From Akkermansiaceae bacterium (GTDB taxonomy: Bacteria > Verrucomicrobiota > Verrucomicrobiia > Verrucomicrobiales > Akkermansiaceae): a stretch of 64,000 nt of DNA. Positions 10,161 through 18,107 of this stretch are shown here, in pieces. The translations under genes and the position numbers were made by a program. Each line of letters starts with the position of its first letter. Position 1 is the first letter of the stretch. Location of the stretch: NCBI GenBank assembly GCA_019634595.1, contig JAHCBC010000007.1, positions 1-64,000 of the forward strand, in the 5' to 3' direction. Below the pieces are notes generated by a model. That model did not search any database. It was not told where the DNA came from and saw nothing but the letters and a program-made list of their open reading frames with translations.

Positions 10161-11165
10161 GTGCTCCCTTGGTTCCAGAACAAATTCCCGCTCTACCTCG
10201 CGCCGATGGCGGGGGTGACGGACCTCATTTTCCGCCGCATCTGCAAGGAACTGGGGGCGGATGTGATGGTGACGGAATTCGTCTCCGCGGAGGGGATCAT
10301 GCAGGCGGACAGCCGCACGCGGAAATACACGGAGTTCACCGACGAGCAACGTCCGGTGGGGGTGCAGCTCTTCGGCGCGGACGGGGAGCGGATGGGTGAG
10401 GCTGCGAAGAAGGTGGTGGACTGGAAGCGCCCGGATTTCATCGACATCAACTTCGGCTGCCCGGTGAACAAGGTGGTGGCACGGAACGGCGGCTCGTCCT
10501 TGCTCAAGGACTGCCCGGTGCTGGCCTCCGTCGCCGCCGGAGTGGCGAAGGCGGTGGGCGACCAGGTGCCGGTCACGGCGAAGATGCGGATCGGTTGGGA
10601 TGAAAAGACCATCAACGCGGTGGAGGTGGCTAAAATTCTGGAGGACAGCGGCATGCAGGCCATCGCCGTCCACGGGCGGACGCGGGCGCAGGGCTACGGC
10701 GGGGAGGCGAACTGGGAGGTGATCGACGCGGTGGCCCGTGCGGTTTCCATCCCGGTCATCGGCAACGGCGATATTTCCTGCGGCGAGGATCTGGTGAAAC
10801 GGAAGACCACCACGGCCGTCTCCGGGGTGATGATCGGGCGGGCTGCGATGCAGAATCCGTGGGTGTTCCGGGAGGCAAAGCACTTTTTGGAAACCGGGGA
10901 AACCCTGCCGTCCGTGCCGCTGGAGGAGCGTTGGCTTCTGGTGCTGCGGCATTGCCGGCTGGCGGTGGAGTCGGGCCGTTATGGGGATGAAAAGCAGACG
11001 CTGACCGCCATGCGTTCGCGTCTGATGAGCTACTGCAAGGGATTCCCCGGTGCGCGGGATCTCCGCCAGAGGCTTTGCCAGGTCGGTTCCGTGGCGGAGG
11101 TCGAGGATCTCGCCGCGTATTCCATCGGCCAGGCGGAGCTTGCCGAAGTGGAGCCGGTTTTCTGA
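10161..11165 (+). CDS. dusB: tRNA-dihydrouridine synthase (DusB/NifR3 family)
   Basis: A 334-residue flavoenzyme that reduces uridine to dihydrouridine in tRNA. The TIM-barrel start LAPMAGVTDLIFRRIC is followed by the FMN and substrate segments. INFGCPVNKVV carries the catalytic Cys. MRIGWDEKT, AIAVHGRTRAQGY and GNGDISCGED are the later family motifs, and GVMIGRAAMQNPWVF closes the barrel. The GTG at 10161 is chosen: the frame is open further upstream, but family proteins start just before the LAPMAG strand. It is followed 43 bases later by an HTH gene. Confidence 0.92.
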   Translation: MLPWFQNKFPLYLAPMAGVTDLIFRRICKELGADVMVTEFVSAEGIMQADSRTRKYTEFTDEQRPVGVQLFGADGERMGEAAKKVVDWKRPDFIDINFGCPVNKVVARNGGSSLLKDCPVLASVAAGVAKAVGDQVPVTAKMRIGWDEKTINAVEVAKILEDSGMQAIAVHGRTRAQGYGGEANWEVIDAVARAVSIPVIGNGDISCGEDLVKRKTTTAVSGVMIGRAAMQNPWVFREAKHFLETGETLPSVPLEERWLLVLRHCRLAVESGRYGDEKQTLTAMRSRLMSYCKGFPGARDLRQRLCQVGSVAEVEDLAAYSIGQAELAEVEPVF

Positions 11166-11208
11166 TTCCCGGCTTTCCAAGTTGGCCCGGGCCGTGCAAT
11201 TTCCCCGC

Positions 11209-11682
11209 ATGGAAAGCCATGAGGTATTGAAGCGGGCATTGAAAAAAACCAGCCCCAAGGCGGTCGCCGCGGAACTGGGGATTTCCCTGTCCCTTGTCTA
11301 CAAGTGGGCGGAGAAGCCTTCGGAGGACGGCTCTGGCAGCAGGAACCCTCTGGACCGGCTCCAGAAGGTGATCGACCTGAGCGGGGATACCAGCATCGTG
11401 GAGTGGCTGTGCCGCCAGAATGGCGGGCATTTCGTCATGGACCCGGAGGTGGAGGAACTGGACATCCAGCACGTGATGCCGGCGACCCAGGAACTCATCG
11501 CCCAGTTTTCCGGGTTGCTGAGTCAGATCTCCGCGGCGGCGCTCGATCACTCGATCACCAAGGATGAGGCCAAGGAAATCCGCGGGATATGGGACAAGCT
11601 CAAGAGCTACGCGGAGGGATTCGTCCGCTGCTGCGAGAAGGGCGACTTCGAGCGGGTGGTGAACAACCGGCCGCCGAACTGA
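11209..11682 (+). CDS. Helix-turn-helix protein related to phage regulator CII (CP76-like)
   Basis: A 157-residue protein. The N-terminal helix-turn-helix covers about residues 8-35 (SPKAVAAELGISLSLVYKWAE). It is followed by RNPLDRLQKVIDLSGD and VEWLCRQNGGHFV, a pattern of the phage CII-like CP76 family also found as chromosomal genes. The C-terminal half is helical. The ATG at 11209 follows a short intergenic gap after dusB; an upstream frame overlaps dusB and is rejected. Probably a DNA-binding regulator; its targets are unknown and no phage genes are nearby. Confidence 0.75.
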   Translation: MESHEVLKRALKKTSPKAVAAELGISLSLVYKWAEKPSEDGSGSRNPLDRLQKVIDLSGDTSIVEWLCRQNGGHFVMDPEVEELDIQHVMPATQELIAQFSGLLSQISAAALDHSITKDEAKEIRGIWDKLKSYAEGFVRCCEKGDFERVVNNRPPN

Positions 11683-11707
11683 GGTTCCCGAAGCCAGGTC
11701 CGAAGGC

Positions 11708-13357
11708 TCAATCTTTCACCGCGGGCTGCTCCGTGGCCTCCGCCGGTTGCGGTGCCAGCTTCTGCGCCCGTGCGAGCAGGCGGGTCTTCAGGGACTCATA
11801 GGGCACATCCTGGACGGAGACGTTCCCATCCAGCGCCAGCCCGGCGGCCGCGCCCGCGGATTGGCCGAGAACCATGAAGGTCCATTCCAATCTCACGGCC
11901 CCATATCCCGCGTAGCTGGAGGAAAGGGCGGAGGGGACCAGGAGGTTGGAGCACTCCGCCCGCTTCGGCACGATGGAGCGGTAGGGGATGCCGAAAGGCC
12001 GGTAGTTCGTCAGGTCGAAATAGGCACCTTCATTGTAGATCTTCCCGTTCCGGATGACGGTCCGTGCATTGTGGAGATCGACCGCCCACCAGCAGATGCC
12101 GATGGGATCCTCCACGGCAGGGCGTGGCGTGACGGAGCCGATGGGATCCCTGCGCACGTCGGCCTCGGTGATGACGTAGTCGGAGATCATGCGTCGCGCG
12201 CAGCGGATGTAGAGCTGGCGGGGCCAGCCGCCGTTGTCGGTGAACTCGTCGGCGGGCAGCCCCCACTTGCTCCACTCATCGCGGATTTCCTGCGGCACGG
12301 ACGGATCGGTGGAAAGGAAGTGGATGAGACCCTGGGTGTATTCCTTGTGTTCGCGGTAGATTTCCTGCCGCCGGGCATGGCTGGCGGTCGGATAGTCGTG
12401 GTTGCGGCCGTAGAAGTTCCCGGAAAGATCATGCCAGCTTCCCAGATCGAACAGCTTGTGATTCGGATTGGAGTTGGGGGAGCCGGGGCCGTCCAGCCAG
12501 TCGTTCTTTCCTCCTGCTGCGAGGAATCTGCGGTAGATTTCGTAGTCCGCGGGATCGTAACCGGGTGGAGCGGTGATGGGGATCTTGTTGGCGGGGTTCT
12601 TTGTGAGCGGCAGGCGGAGGCAGAATCCCATTGCGGCACGGTCTGCCGCACCGTGGGTGCCCACCGGCTCGTTCTGGACGCCCTTGATGACCCCGGAGGA
12701 GGGATCCCCGGGAATAACGTAGGGATCGACCGCAACCGTGTATTGGTCCTTGCGGGTGGGATTGAGGATGCCGCCGACATTCTCCCCATACGCGGCATTT
12801 CCCTCCCGGCCCCACGCGTAAGTGACGCCCGCGGCGGCCATCAGGTCGCCCTCCACGGTGCCGTCGATGAAAACCTTTCCATCGATGCGGGTGCCGTCCT
12901 CCAGCTTGAGGGCCGTGATCCGGTCATCCTTTTTCGCCACGGCGTCCGGAGTTTCGGCAATACGGGTGCCACGGAGCTGGCGGATCTTTTTCTCATCAAG
13001 CCAGGTGTCGATTACCTTTTGCGCGACCTTTGACTCGAAGTGGTAGCGCGGTCCTTTTCCGCCATAGGCGGCCCCGATGCGCCGGTAGAACTCCGCGGTC
13101 AGTCCGCCGATGGGTTCGCCGCTGCCGCTGCGTTTGTCGATGTCCTGGTGACCGAGTCCTTCCACCATCATCCCGCCGACGTGGGCGACCGGAGAGACGA
13201 GCAGGACATCATGCCGGGAGTCGGCGAGTTCAAGAGCCGCGGAGAGCGCTGAAGGGGATTCCCCATAGACGACGACATCCGCCTGATGGGTTTCCGCGGC
13301 AAGGGAGATGGAGCAAAGGAGGAGCGGAAGGGCGGAAAGGAGGCCGGATTTCAACAT
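11708..13357 (-). CDS. Exported FAD-dependent oxidoreductase
   Basis: A 549-residue protein with a signal peptide (MLKSGLLSALPLLLCSISLAA). The dinucleotide-binding start is ADVVVYGESPSALSAALELA, in which the usual GxGxxG is loosened to GESPSA. This variant and the following VGGMMVEGLGHQD, IDGTVEGDLMAAAGV and GQSAGAAAGLALD segments match the FAD-dependent oxidoreductase (PF12831) family common in Verrucomicrobiota and Planctomycetota. The substrate is unknown; relatives often accompany polysaccharide use. It lies 18 bases after the PEP-CTERM gene and is probably co-transcribed with it. Confidence 0.85.
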   Translation of the reverse strand: MLKSGLLSALPLLLCSISLAAETHQADVVVYGESPSALSAALELADSRHDVLLVSPVAHVGGMMVEGLGHQDIDKRSGSGEPIGGLTAEFYRRIGAAYGGKGPRYHFESKVAQKVIDTWLDEKKIRQLRGTRIAETPDAVAKKDDRITALKLEDGTRIDGKVFIDGTVEGDLMAAAGVTYAWGREGNAAYGENVGGILNPTRKDQYTVAVDPYVIPGDPSSGVIKGVQNEPVGTHGAADRAAMGFCLRLPLTKNPANKIPITAPPGYDPADYEIYRRFLAAGGKNDWLDGPGSPNSNPNHKLFDLGSWHDLSGNFYGRNHDYPTASHARRQEIYREHKEYTQGLIHFLSTDPSVPQEIRDEWSKWGLPADEFTDNGGWPRQLYIRCARRMISDYVITEADVRRDPIGSVTPRPAVEDPIGICWWAVDLHNARTVIRNGKIYNEGAYFDLTNYRPFGIPYRSIVPKRAECSNLLVPSALSSSYAGYGAVRLEWTFMVLGQSAGAAAGLALDGNVSVQDVPYESLKTRLLARAQKLAPQPAEATEQPAVKD

Positions 13358-13375
13358 GATGGATAGGATGGAGTT

Positions 13376-14251
13376 TCACCGGCGGCGGCGGAAGACCAGA
13401 AATGCCGGAGCGATGATGGCTGAAAGGAACACGGAAGGCTCGGGAACAACCGAAATCACCACATTGTCGATGGCGAAATCCTCGGCGACCGATGTGCCCG
13501 TGAAGATGCTGAAGGTATTGAAATTGGTGGCGATGCCGCTGCCATCGGTGGCGGTCATCGTGCTGATGATGTTGCCGGAGGTGTCCCGCATCTGGTAGAA
13601 CAGGTTCATGCTGTCCGCACCGGTCCGGGTGAGCGAGAAGGTGATGAGATAGCGGAGATCATCCGTCGCCAGGTTCGCGGTGCTGCCGATGGAATGGCTG
13701 CTGTTCGCCGGAGTGAGGGTCGTGGTCAAGGAAATGGGGCTGGCCGCTCCCGCCCACAGCGTTTCACTGGTGCCGGTGCGCTGGCGGAGGGTGGACTCCG
13801 GGGTGGTGTCGATGGCGGTGTCCGCGTGGATGTCGGCGAACGCTCCGTAACCGGTAGCCGCGCTCCAGTTCGGGTCGGAAATGCCGGAGTTCTTGTCCGC
13901 GTTGACCGGGGTTGACACATTGAAGAAGCCGACCCGGAAGGGACCGTCATCCGCGGACAAGATCCCTCCGGTCGCATCAAAGTTGAAGCTGACGGACAGG
14001 GTTTCCCCGATGTTCAGGGTGGTGCCGGAGAAGGTGGTCCAGACCTGGGCGTTGTTCCTGGTCGCGGCATTGAGCAGCAGATTCTGCCTCGCTCCGTTGG
14101 TGGTGAGGGTGGTGCCAGTCAGGCCCTGGGCGTAGTACCACGCGGGGGATGTCCGGTTTCCATCGGAGAAATCATCACTGAGCAATACCGTGGCGGTCAC
14201 AGGCAGTGCGGTGGCCGAAAGCGCCAGAACGACGGGGAGGAAGCGTTTCAT
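13376..14251 (-). CDS. PEP-CTERM sorting-domain protein
   Basis: A 291-residue exported protein. It has a signal peptide (MKRFLPVVLALSATALPVTA) and a C-terminal sorting tail: VPEP, then a hydrophobic helix (SVFLSAIIAPAFLVF) and an arginine cluster RRRR. Such tails are processed by exosortase in bacteria that make exopolysaccharide. The body is Ser/Thr-rich and beta-sheet-like, with a LSDDFSDGNR start that suggests a lectin-like jelly-roll. The ATG at 14251 is chosen for the signal peptide; the longer frame upstream overlaps the divergent kinase's promoter. No exosortase gene is visible here. Confidence 0.88.
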   Translation of the reverse strand: MKRFLPVVLALSATALPVTATVLLSDDFSDGNRTSPAWYYAQGLTGTTLTTNGARQNLLLNAATRNNAQVWTTFSGTTLNIGETLSVSFNFDATGGILSADDGPFRVGFFNVSTPVNADKNSGISDPNWSAATGYGAFADIHADTAIDTTPESTLRQRTGTSETLWAGAASPISLTTTLTPANSSHSIGSTANLATDDLRYLITFSLTRTGADSMNLFYQMRDTSGNIISTMTATDGSGIATNFNTFSIFTGTSVAEDFAIDNVVISVVPEPSVFLSAIIAPAFLVFRRRR

Positions 14252-14369
14252 ATGGATTTGGGTTTCCCCTGAACCGTGGAGGAAGGGGCGGGATGCGTCC
14301 AGTAGGCGAAAGGCTAGTGAACCTGGAAGTGGATCGACAGCCGGATGCGGGGTGCCTATCACGGAAGCG

Positions 14370-16451
14370 ATGCTCCGCCTGCTGCCGATGGTTCTCTCCT
14401 GCTGTGTCTGGATGTGTGCCCCAGGCTGGCTTCCTGCGGCGGACCTCACCACCGCGGAGCAGGTGCGCCGCCTGACCCTCAGGGAAAGCGCCTCCCGTAT
14501 GCCGGTGAAACTCACGGGAGTGGTGACTTACGTCCGCGGGCAGGGAGCGGGGTTGGTGGTGCAGGACGGAACCGGCGGCGTGATGCTGGAGTGGCCGCGC
14601 ATCAAGGAAAGCGAGTTCCCGGACCCATCCTTCCGGGTGGGCATGAAAGTCGAGGTCACGGGACATACCATCACCTCGCCCCCCACGCCGCGGATCCATG
14701 TGGAGGGATTCAGGGTGCTGGGAACCGCGCCTTTGCCGGAGGCGGTGGAGATGGATGTGTCCGCACTGCGGGCTTCGGAACTGGATGGATCGTTCGTGGA
14801 ATGTGAAGACGTCATCCGCGTGGCAAGGATCGAGGAGGATGTGAAGCCGTCACGGTTGGTGCTGGAACTGGGGCCTGCCTCCGGGCGGCTGATGGTATGG
14901 ATATCACGGTGGGATGAGGAAACACGGCGGCTGCTCGTCCCTGGCGCGACCGTCCGTGTGCGGGGTGTGCTGATGCGGTGGAAGACCATCAACTGGCTGC
15001 CGCTGGTTCCATTCGTGGTGGTGAACCAGCCGGATTGGGTGACGGTGACGCATCCGGTTCCGGAATTCGGCGCGGTGGCCCGCCTGCCATTGGCGGAGGT
15101 GCTGCCCGCGGCTGCTGACGATGTGTTTTCAGAGATCTTCCGCGTGGGCGGGGTGGTGAACTATGCGGACGATGAGATCGTGGTCATCCGGGAAAAGGAT
15201 GAGGTGCTCTGGATCCGGCCGGGCGGGACCACGCCGCTGATGCCGGGAGATCGTGTGGAGGCGGTGGGCTATCCCGGACTGAACGGCCCGCGGGGTGAGC
15301 TGGAGGACGCGACGATCCGGAAGACCGGCCGTGAAACCCTGCCTCCGGCGGAACGGATGGAGCCGGAATATTTCCTGGAGAAAGAGTTCCTCTGGAAAGA
15401 CGGCATGCGCGTGCGGATGAAGGGGACGGTCACCCGCGGCTCCGCGGAACCGGCGGGCGCGCCGCTCCAGTTGCTCTTCGGCGGACGGCAGATCCCCCTG
15501 TATTTTTCGGAAAAGCCATCGGACCGGGATCTGCCCGCGGCGGACAGCATCATGGAGGCGACGGGTGTGCTGGAGGCGGGCCTGAACGCCCGCGTCCTGC
15601 GCGTGGGCCGTGGGGAGGCGGACTACCGGCTGCACCTCCAGAGCGTGCGGGATCTGCGGATGATCCAGGTCGGGCCGTGGTGGACGCCGTTGCGGATCTT
15701 CATCGTGGTGGCGTCCGCGGCGGTGGCCACCGCATCCGCCGCCGTCTGGGCGCTGCTCCTGAAGCGGCGGGTGGCGGAAAAGTCGAAGGCGCTGGTCCAT
15801 GAGATCGCCGCACGGAGGGAACAGGAGATCGTTTTCCAGGAGCGCCGGAGATTGGCCGCGGATCTGCATGATACCCTGGAGCAGACGCTCACGGGGGCGT
15901 CACTCCAGCTCGAAGCGATGGGGGCCGCCGAAGCCCCCAAGCCGCTGGTGCTCGCCCGCCGGTTGCTGGACCGCAGCCGGGATGAACTGCGCCGGGCGGT
16001 GTGGGATCTGACGCCGGAAGTCATCGAGGAGCGGGGCATGGCCGACGCTCTGGCGGTCATCGCGGAGGACCAGTCCGAGCGCGGCATGGCGGTGGACGTC
16101 ACGATTTCCGGCGACGCCGCGGAGATCCCGGACCGCATCGCTGCCCATCTCTGCCGCGTGGTGCAGGAGGCCATCTCCAACGCCGCCCGGCACGGACACG
16201 CGGAAAGGGTGGGGATATCCCTGGCGGTGGAGCGGAGCGGCGTGGATCTGGTCATCGAGGATGACGGACGGGGATTCGACATGGAGGTGGCACCGGGGAT
16301 CTCCACCGGACATTTCGGTATCAATGGCATGCACGAGCGGCTGCGCCGTCTCGGGGGCGTGCTGGAAATCCGCAGCCAAACGGGCGGTGGCACGCGCGTC
16401 CGTGCTTGCTGTCCCATCCCCACCGGAGGAAATACGGAGGTGAACCGGTGA
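14370..16451 (+). CDS. NarL-type sensor histidine kinase
   Basis: A 693-residue membrane kinase. A signal peptide is followed by a large periplasmic part (about 25-435) made of repeated beta-rich, OB-fold-like units, each with a phrase such as LTGVVTYVRGQGAGLVVQDG. One transmembrane segment lies at about 440-460 (IFIVVASAAVATASAAVWALL). The HisKA_3 dimerisation box has RRLAADLHDTLEQTL with His500. The HATPase shows VVQEAISNAARHG and EDDGRGFD. The GTG of the response-regulator gene overlaps its stop, so the two work as a pair. The signal is unknown; the OB-like sensor type is common in Verrucomicrobiota. Confidence 0.92.
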   Translation: MLRLLPMVLSCCVWMCAPGWLPAADLTTAEQVRRLTLRESASRMPVKLTGVVTYVRGQGAGLVVQDGTGGVMLEWPRIKESEFPDPSFRVGMKVEVTGHTITSPPTPRIHVEGFRVLGTAPLPEAVEMDVSALRASELDGSFVECEDVIRVARIEEDVKPSRLVLELGPASGRLMVWISRWDEETRRLLVPGATVRVRGVLMRWKTINWLPLVPFVVVNQPDWVTVTHPVPEFGAVARLPLAEVLPAAADDVFSEIFRVGGVVNYADDEIVVIREKDEVLWIRPGGTTPLMPGDRVEAVGYPGLNGPRGELEDATIRKTGRETLPPAERMEPEYFLEKEFLWKDGMRVRMKGTVTRGSAEPAGAPLQLLFGGRQIPLYFSEKPSDRDLPAADSIMEATGVLEAGLNARVLRVGRGEADYRLHLQSVRDLRMIQVGPWWTPLRIFIVVASAAVATASAAVWALLLKRRVAEKSKALVHEIAARREQEIVFQERRRLAADLHDTLEQTLTGASLQLEAMGAAEAPKPLVLARRLLDRSRDELRRAVWDLTPEVIEERGMADALAVIAEDQSERGMAVDVTISGDAAEIPDRIAAHLCRVVQEAISNAARHGHAERVGISLAVERSGVDLVIEDDGRGFDMEVAPGISTGHFGINGMHERLRRLGGVLEIRSQTGGGTRVRACCPIPTGGNTEVNR

Positions 16452-17086
16452 GCGGAAAAGCAAGGACGCTGCGCCTCGTGCTGGCGGATGACCATGCCGT
16501 GGTCGTCATGGGACTGGAGGCGGTGCTTTCGCTGGAGCCTGATCTGGAGGTCGTGGCGACGGCGGATGACGGATGGACCGCGGTGGAAACCTACCGGCGG
16601 GTCAGGCCTGACCTCATCCTTCTGGACCTCCGCATGCCGGACATGGATGGCGTGGAAGCCGCCCGCCAGATCCGCCGGGAATTCTCTGATGCGAGGATTC
16701 TCTTCCTCACCTCCTATGAAACGGAGGATGAGATCCAGCAGGCCCTCGCATCCGGAGCGGCCGGGTATGCCTTGAAACGGAGCAAGGCCGCGGAGCTGGT
16801 GCAGGCCATCCGCACGGTGGCCGCCGGTGGTACATGGATCCCGGAACGGCTGGTGCGCCGGGCGAAAGAAGCCGCGGACGCGCCGGTTCTGTCCGAACGC
16901 CAGCGGGAAGTCCTTTCGTTGGTTTCAAAAGGCCTCAGCAACAAGGAAATCGCCGAGGTGCTGGGCTTCACCGAAAGCGGCACGAAGCAACACCTCCGGC
17001 AGATCTTCGCCAAGCTGGGCGTCACCGGAAGGGCCGAGGCCATTTCCGAAGCGATGCAGCGGGGGATCCTCAAGCTGGACGCGTGA
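16448..17086 (+). CDS. LuxR/NarL-family response regulator
   Basis: A 212-residue regulator partnered with the kinase upstream. The receiver domain carries the acidic pair in LADDHA, the phospho-acceptor Asp60 in LLDLRMPDMDG and the conserved Lys in GYALKRSK. The C-terminal LuxR helix-turn-helix has LSERQREVLSLVSKGLSNKEIAEVLGFT. The start is GTG, overlapping the kinase stop codon as GTGA. Its targets are not visible; the PEP-CTERM gene transcribed the other way from the kinase start is a candidate. Confidence 0.95.
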   Translation: MSGKARTLRLVLADDHAVVVMGLEAVLSLEPDLEVVATADDGWTAVETYRRVRPDLILLDLRMPDMDGVEAARQIRREFSDARILFLTSYETEDEIQQALASGAAGYALKRSKAAELVQAIRTVAAGGTWIPERLVRRAKEAADAPVLSERQREVLSLVSKGLSNKEIAEVLGFTESGTKQHLRQIFAKLGVTGRAEAISEAMQRGILKLDA

Positions 17087-17229
17087 AGGTGAAGTAGTGC
17101 TATGGAAAGAAGAGCGTCCATCTTTTCCATTTCCGTTGACGCGACAATCTGAAGCTGCTTCTCTCGCCGCCGCGAAGTGCCCCTCGTTGACCCTATGGTG
17201 ATACTGGATGCAATTCGGCGATGGTTAAG

Positions 17230-17304
17230 GCCGCTGTAGCTCAGGGGTAGAGCAATTCATTCGTAATGAATAGGTCGTCGGTTCAAATCCGACCAGCGGC
17301 TCCA
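17230..17304 (+). tRNA. tRNA-Thr (anticodon CGT)
   Basis: A complete cloverleaf can be read. The acceptor stem GCCGCTG pairs with CAGCGGC. The D-arm is GCTCAGGGGTAGAGC. The anticodon stem ATTCA/TGAAT holds the loop TTCGTAA with anticodon CGT. The T-arm GTCGGTTCAAATCCGAC is standard, and a CCA end is encoded. It reads threonine codon ACG. It lies after the response regulator. Confidence 0.97.
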
Positions 17305-18107
17305 TCTAACCCACCTTTTCGCATTTCGACGGCGTGCCATCGCGCATCTCGACGAGATTCTCCGCATCCATCCCTGATAGTTCACAGGCCCACGCGGTCT
17401 CCCCGTGTTCGGGATTACCGGCGTGAGCCTGGATCGGGGGGAGGAAAGGGACTCAGCCCGCGAGCAGGGAGCGGTGTCTGACAGCCGGGTGGCGGATCTC
17501 AATCTTCTGCTCCGGCGGAACTGGTGGATTGCGGCGGGTGACCACTTCGTGAAGCAGTTTTCCGTGGGTGCTTGCGGAGGTTTTGGTCTGGCCACTGAGG
17601 AAGATGGAGGTGGAGACCCAGAAATCCATGACGGGGGCGTTTTTCATGATGTCGGATCATTCATTCATATGGGTTTGATATCAAGATCCCCTGATCACGC
17701 AATCACGGGTGGGCTTGATGGCCGGACAAGTGCACCATGCGGACAAGGCGGGAGATCCACCGTTGCCATGTCATCGGGTTGATTCTGATGGACGTTGCTT
17801 CGATGTCGGCGGCTCCTCGGGAGATCGATCCGAAGAATCGAGGGAACCTGGACGGATAGAGGCAAATCAACGCGGCCGGAGGAGCTCCCAGGACAATCTG
17901 GTGAAGACGTTGCAGTCCGGGACCGTCCATGAGTTCCCAGCGAAGACGGGAAATCGGTGAAACGGGTACCCGACGGACAGGGCTGGCACCGGGATCGGGA
18001 GAGCGGCACCCACCAAGAATTCGTCCCGGTCTTCCAAGGGAAGCCGGGACGGGGATATTCGCGGGTGGAGCATCACCTGGAGGCTCCGCACTGGCAGGGC
18101 CTCAGCC
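17305..18107. other. About 800 bases without a convincing gene
   Basis: Open frames of 60-125 codons occur on both strands, but none shows a recognisable motif, a good start or a protein-like composition. Around 17330-17650 the minus strand has two short frames that could be pieces of a decayed gene (for instance one starting at 17647, MKNAPVMDFWVSTSIFLSG). Nothing around 17680-18090 is convincing. The sequence is somewhat more AT-rich than its neighbours. It may be a decayed region or an unrecognised RNA. Confidence 0.4.

Noticed and set aside
17230-17304. tRNA-Thr as an integration site
   Set aside because: No integrase gene and no second copy of the tRNA 3' end were seen in the window.
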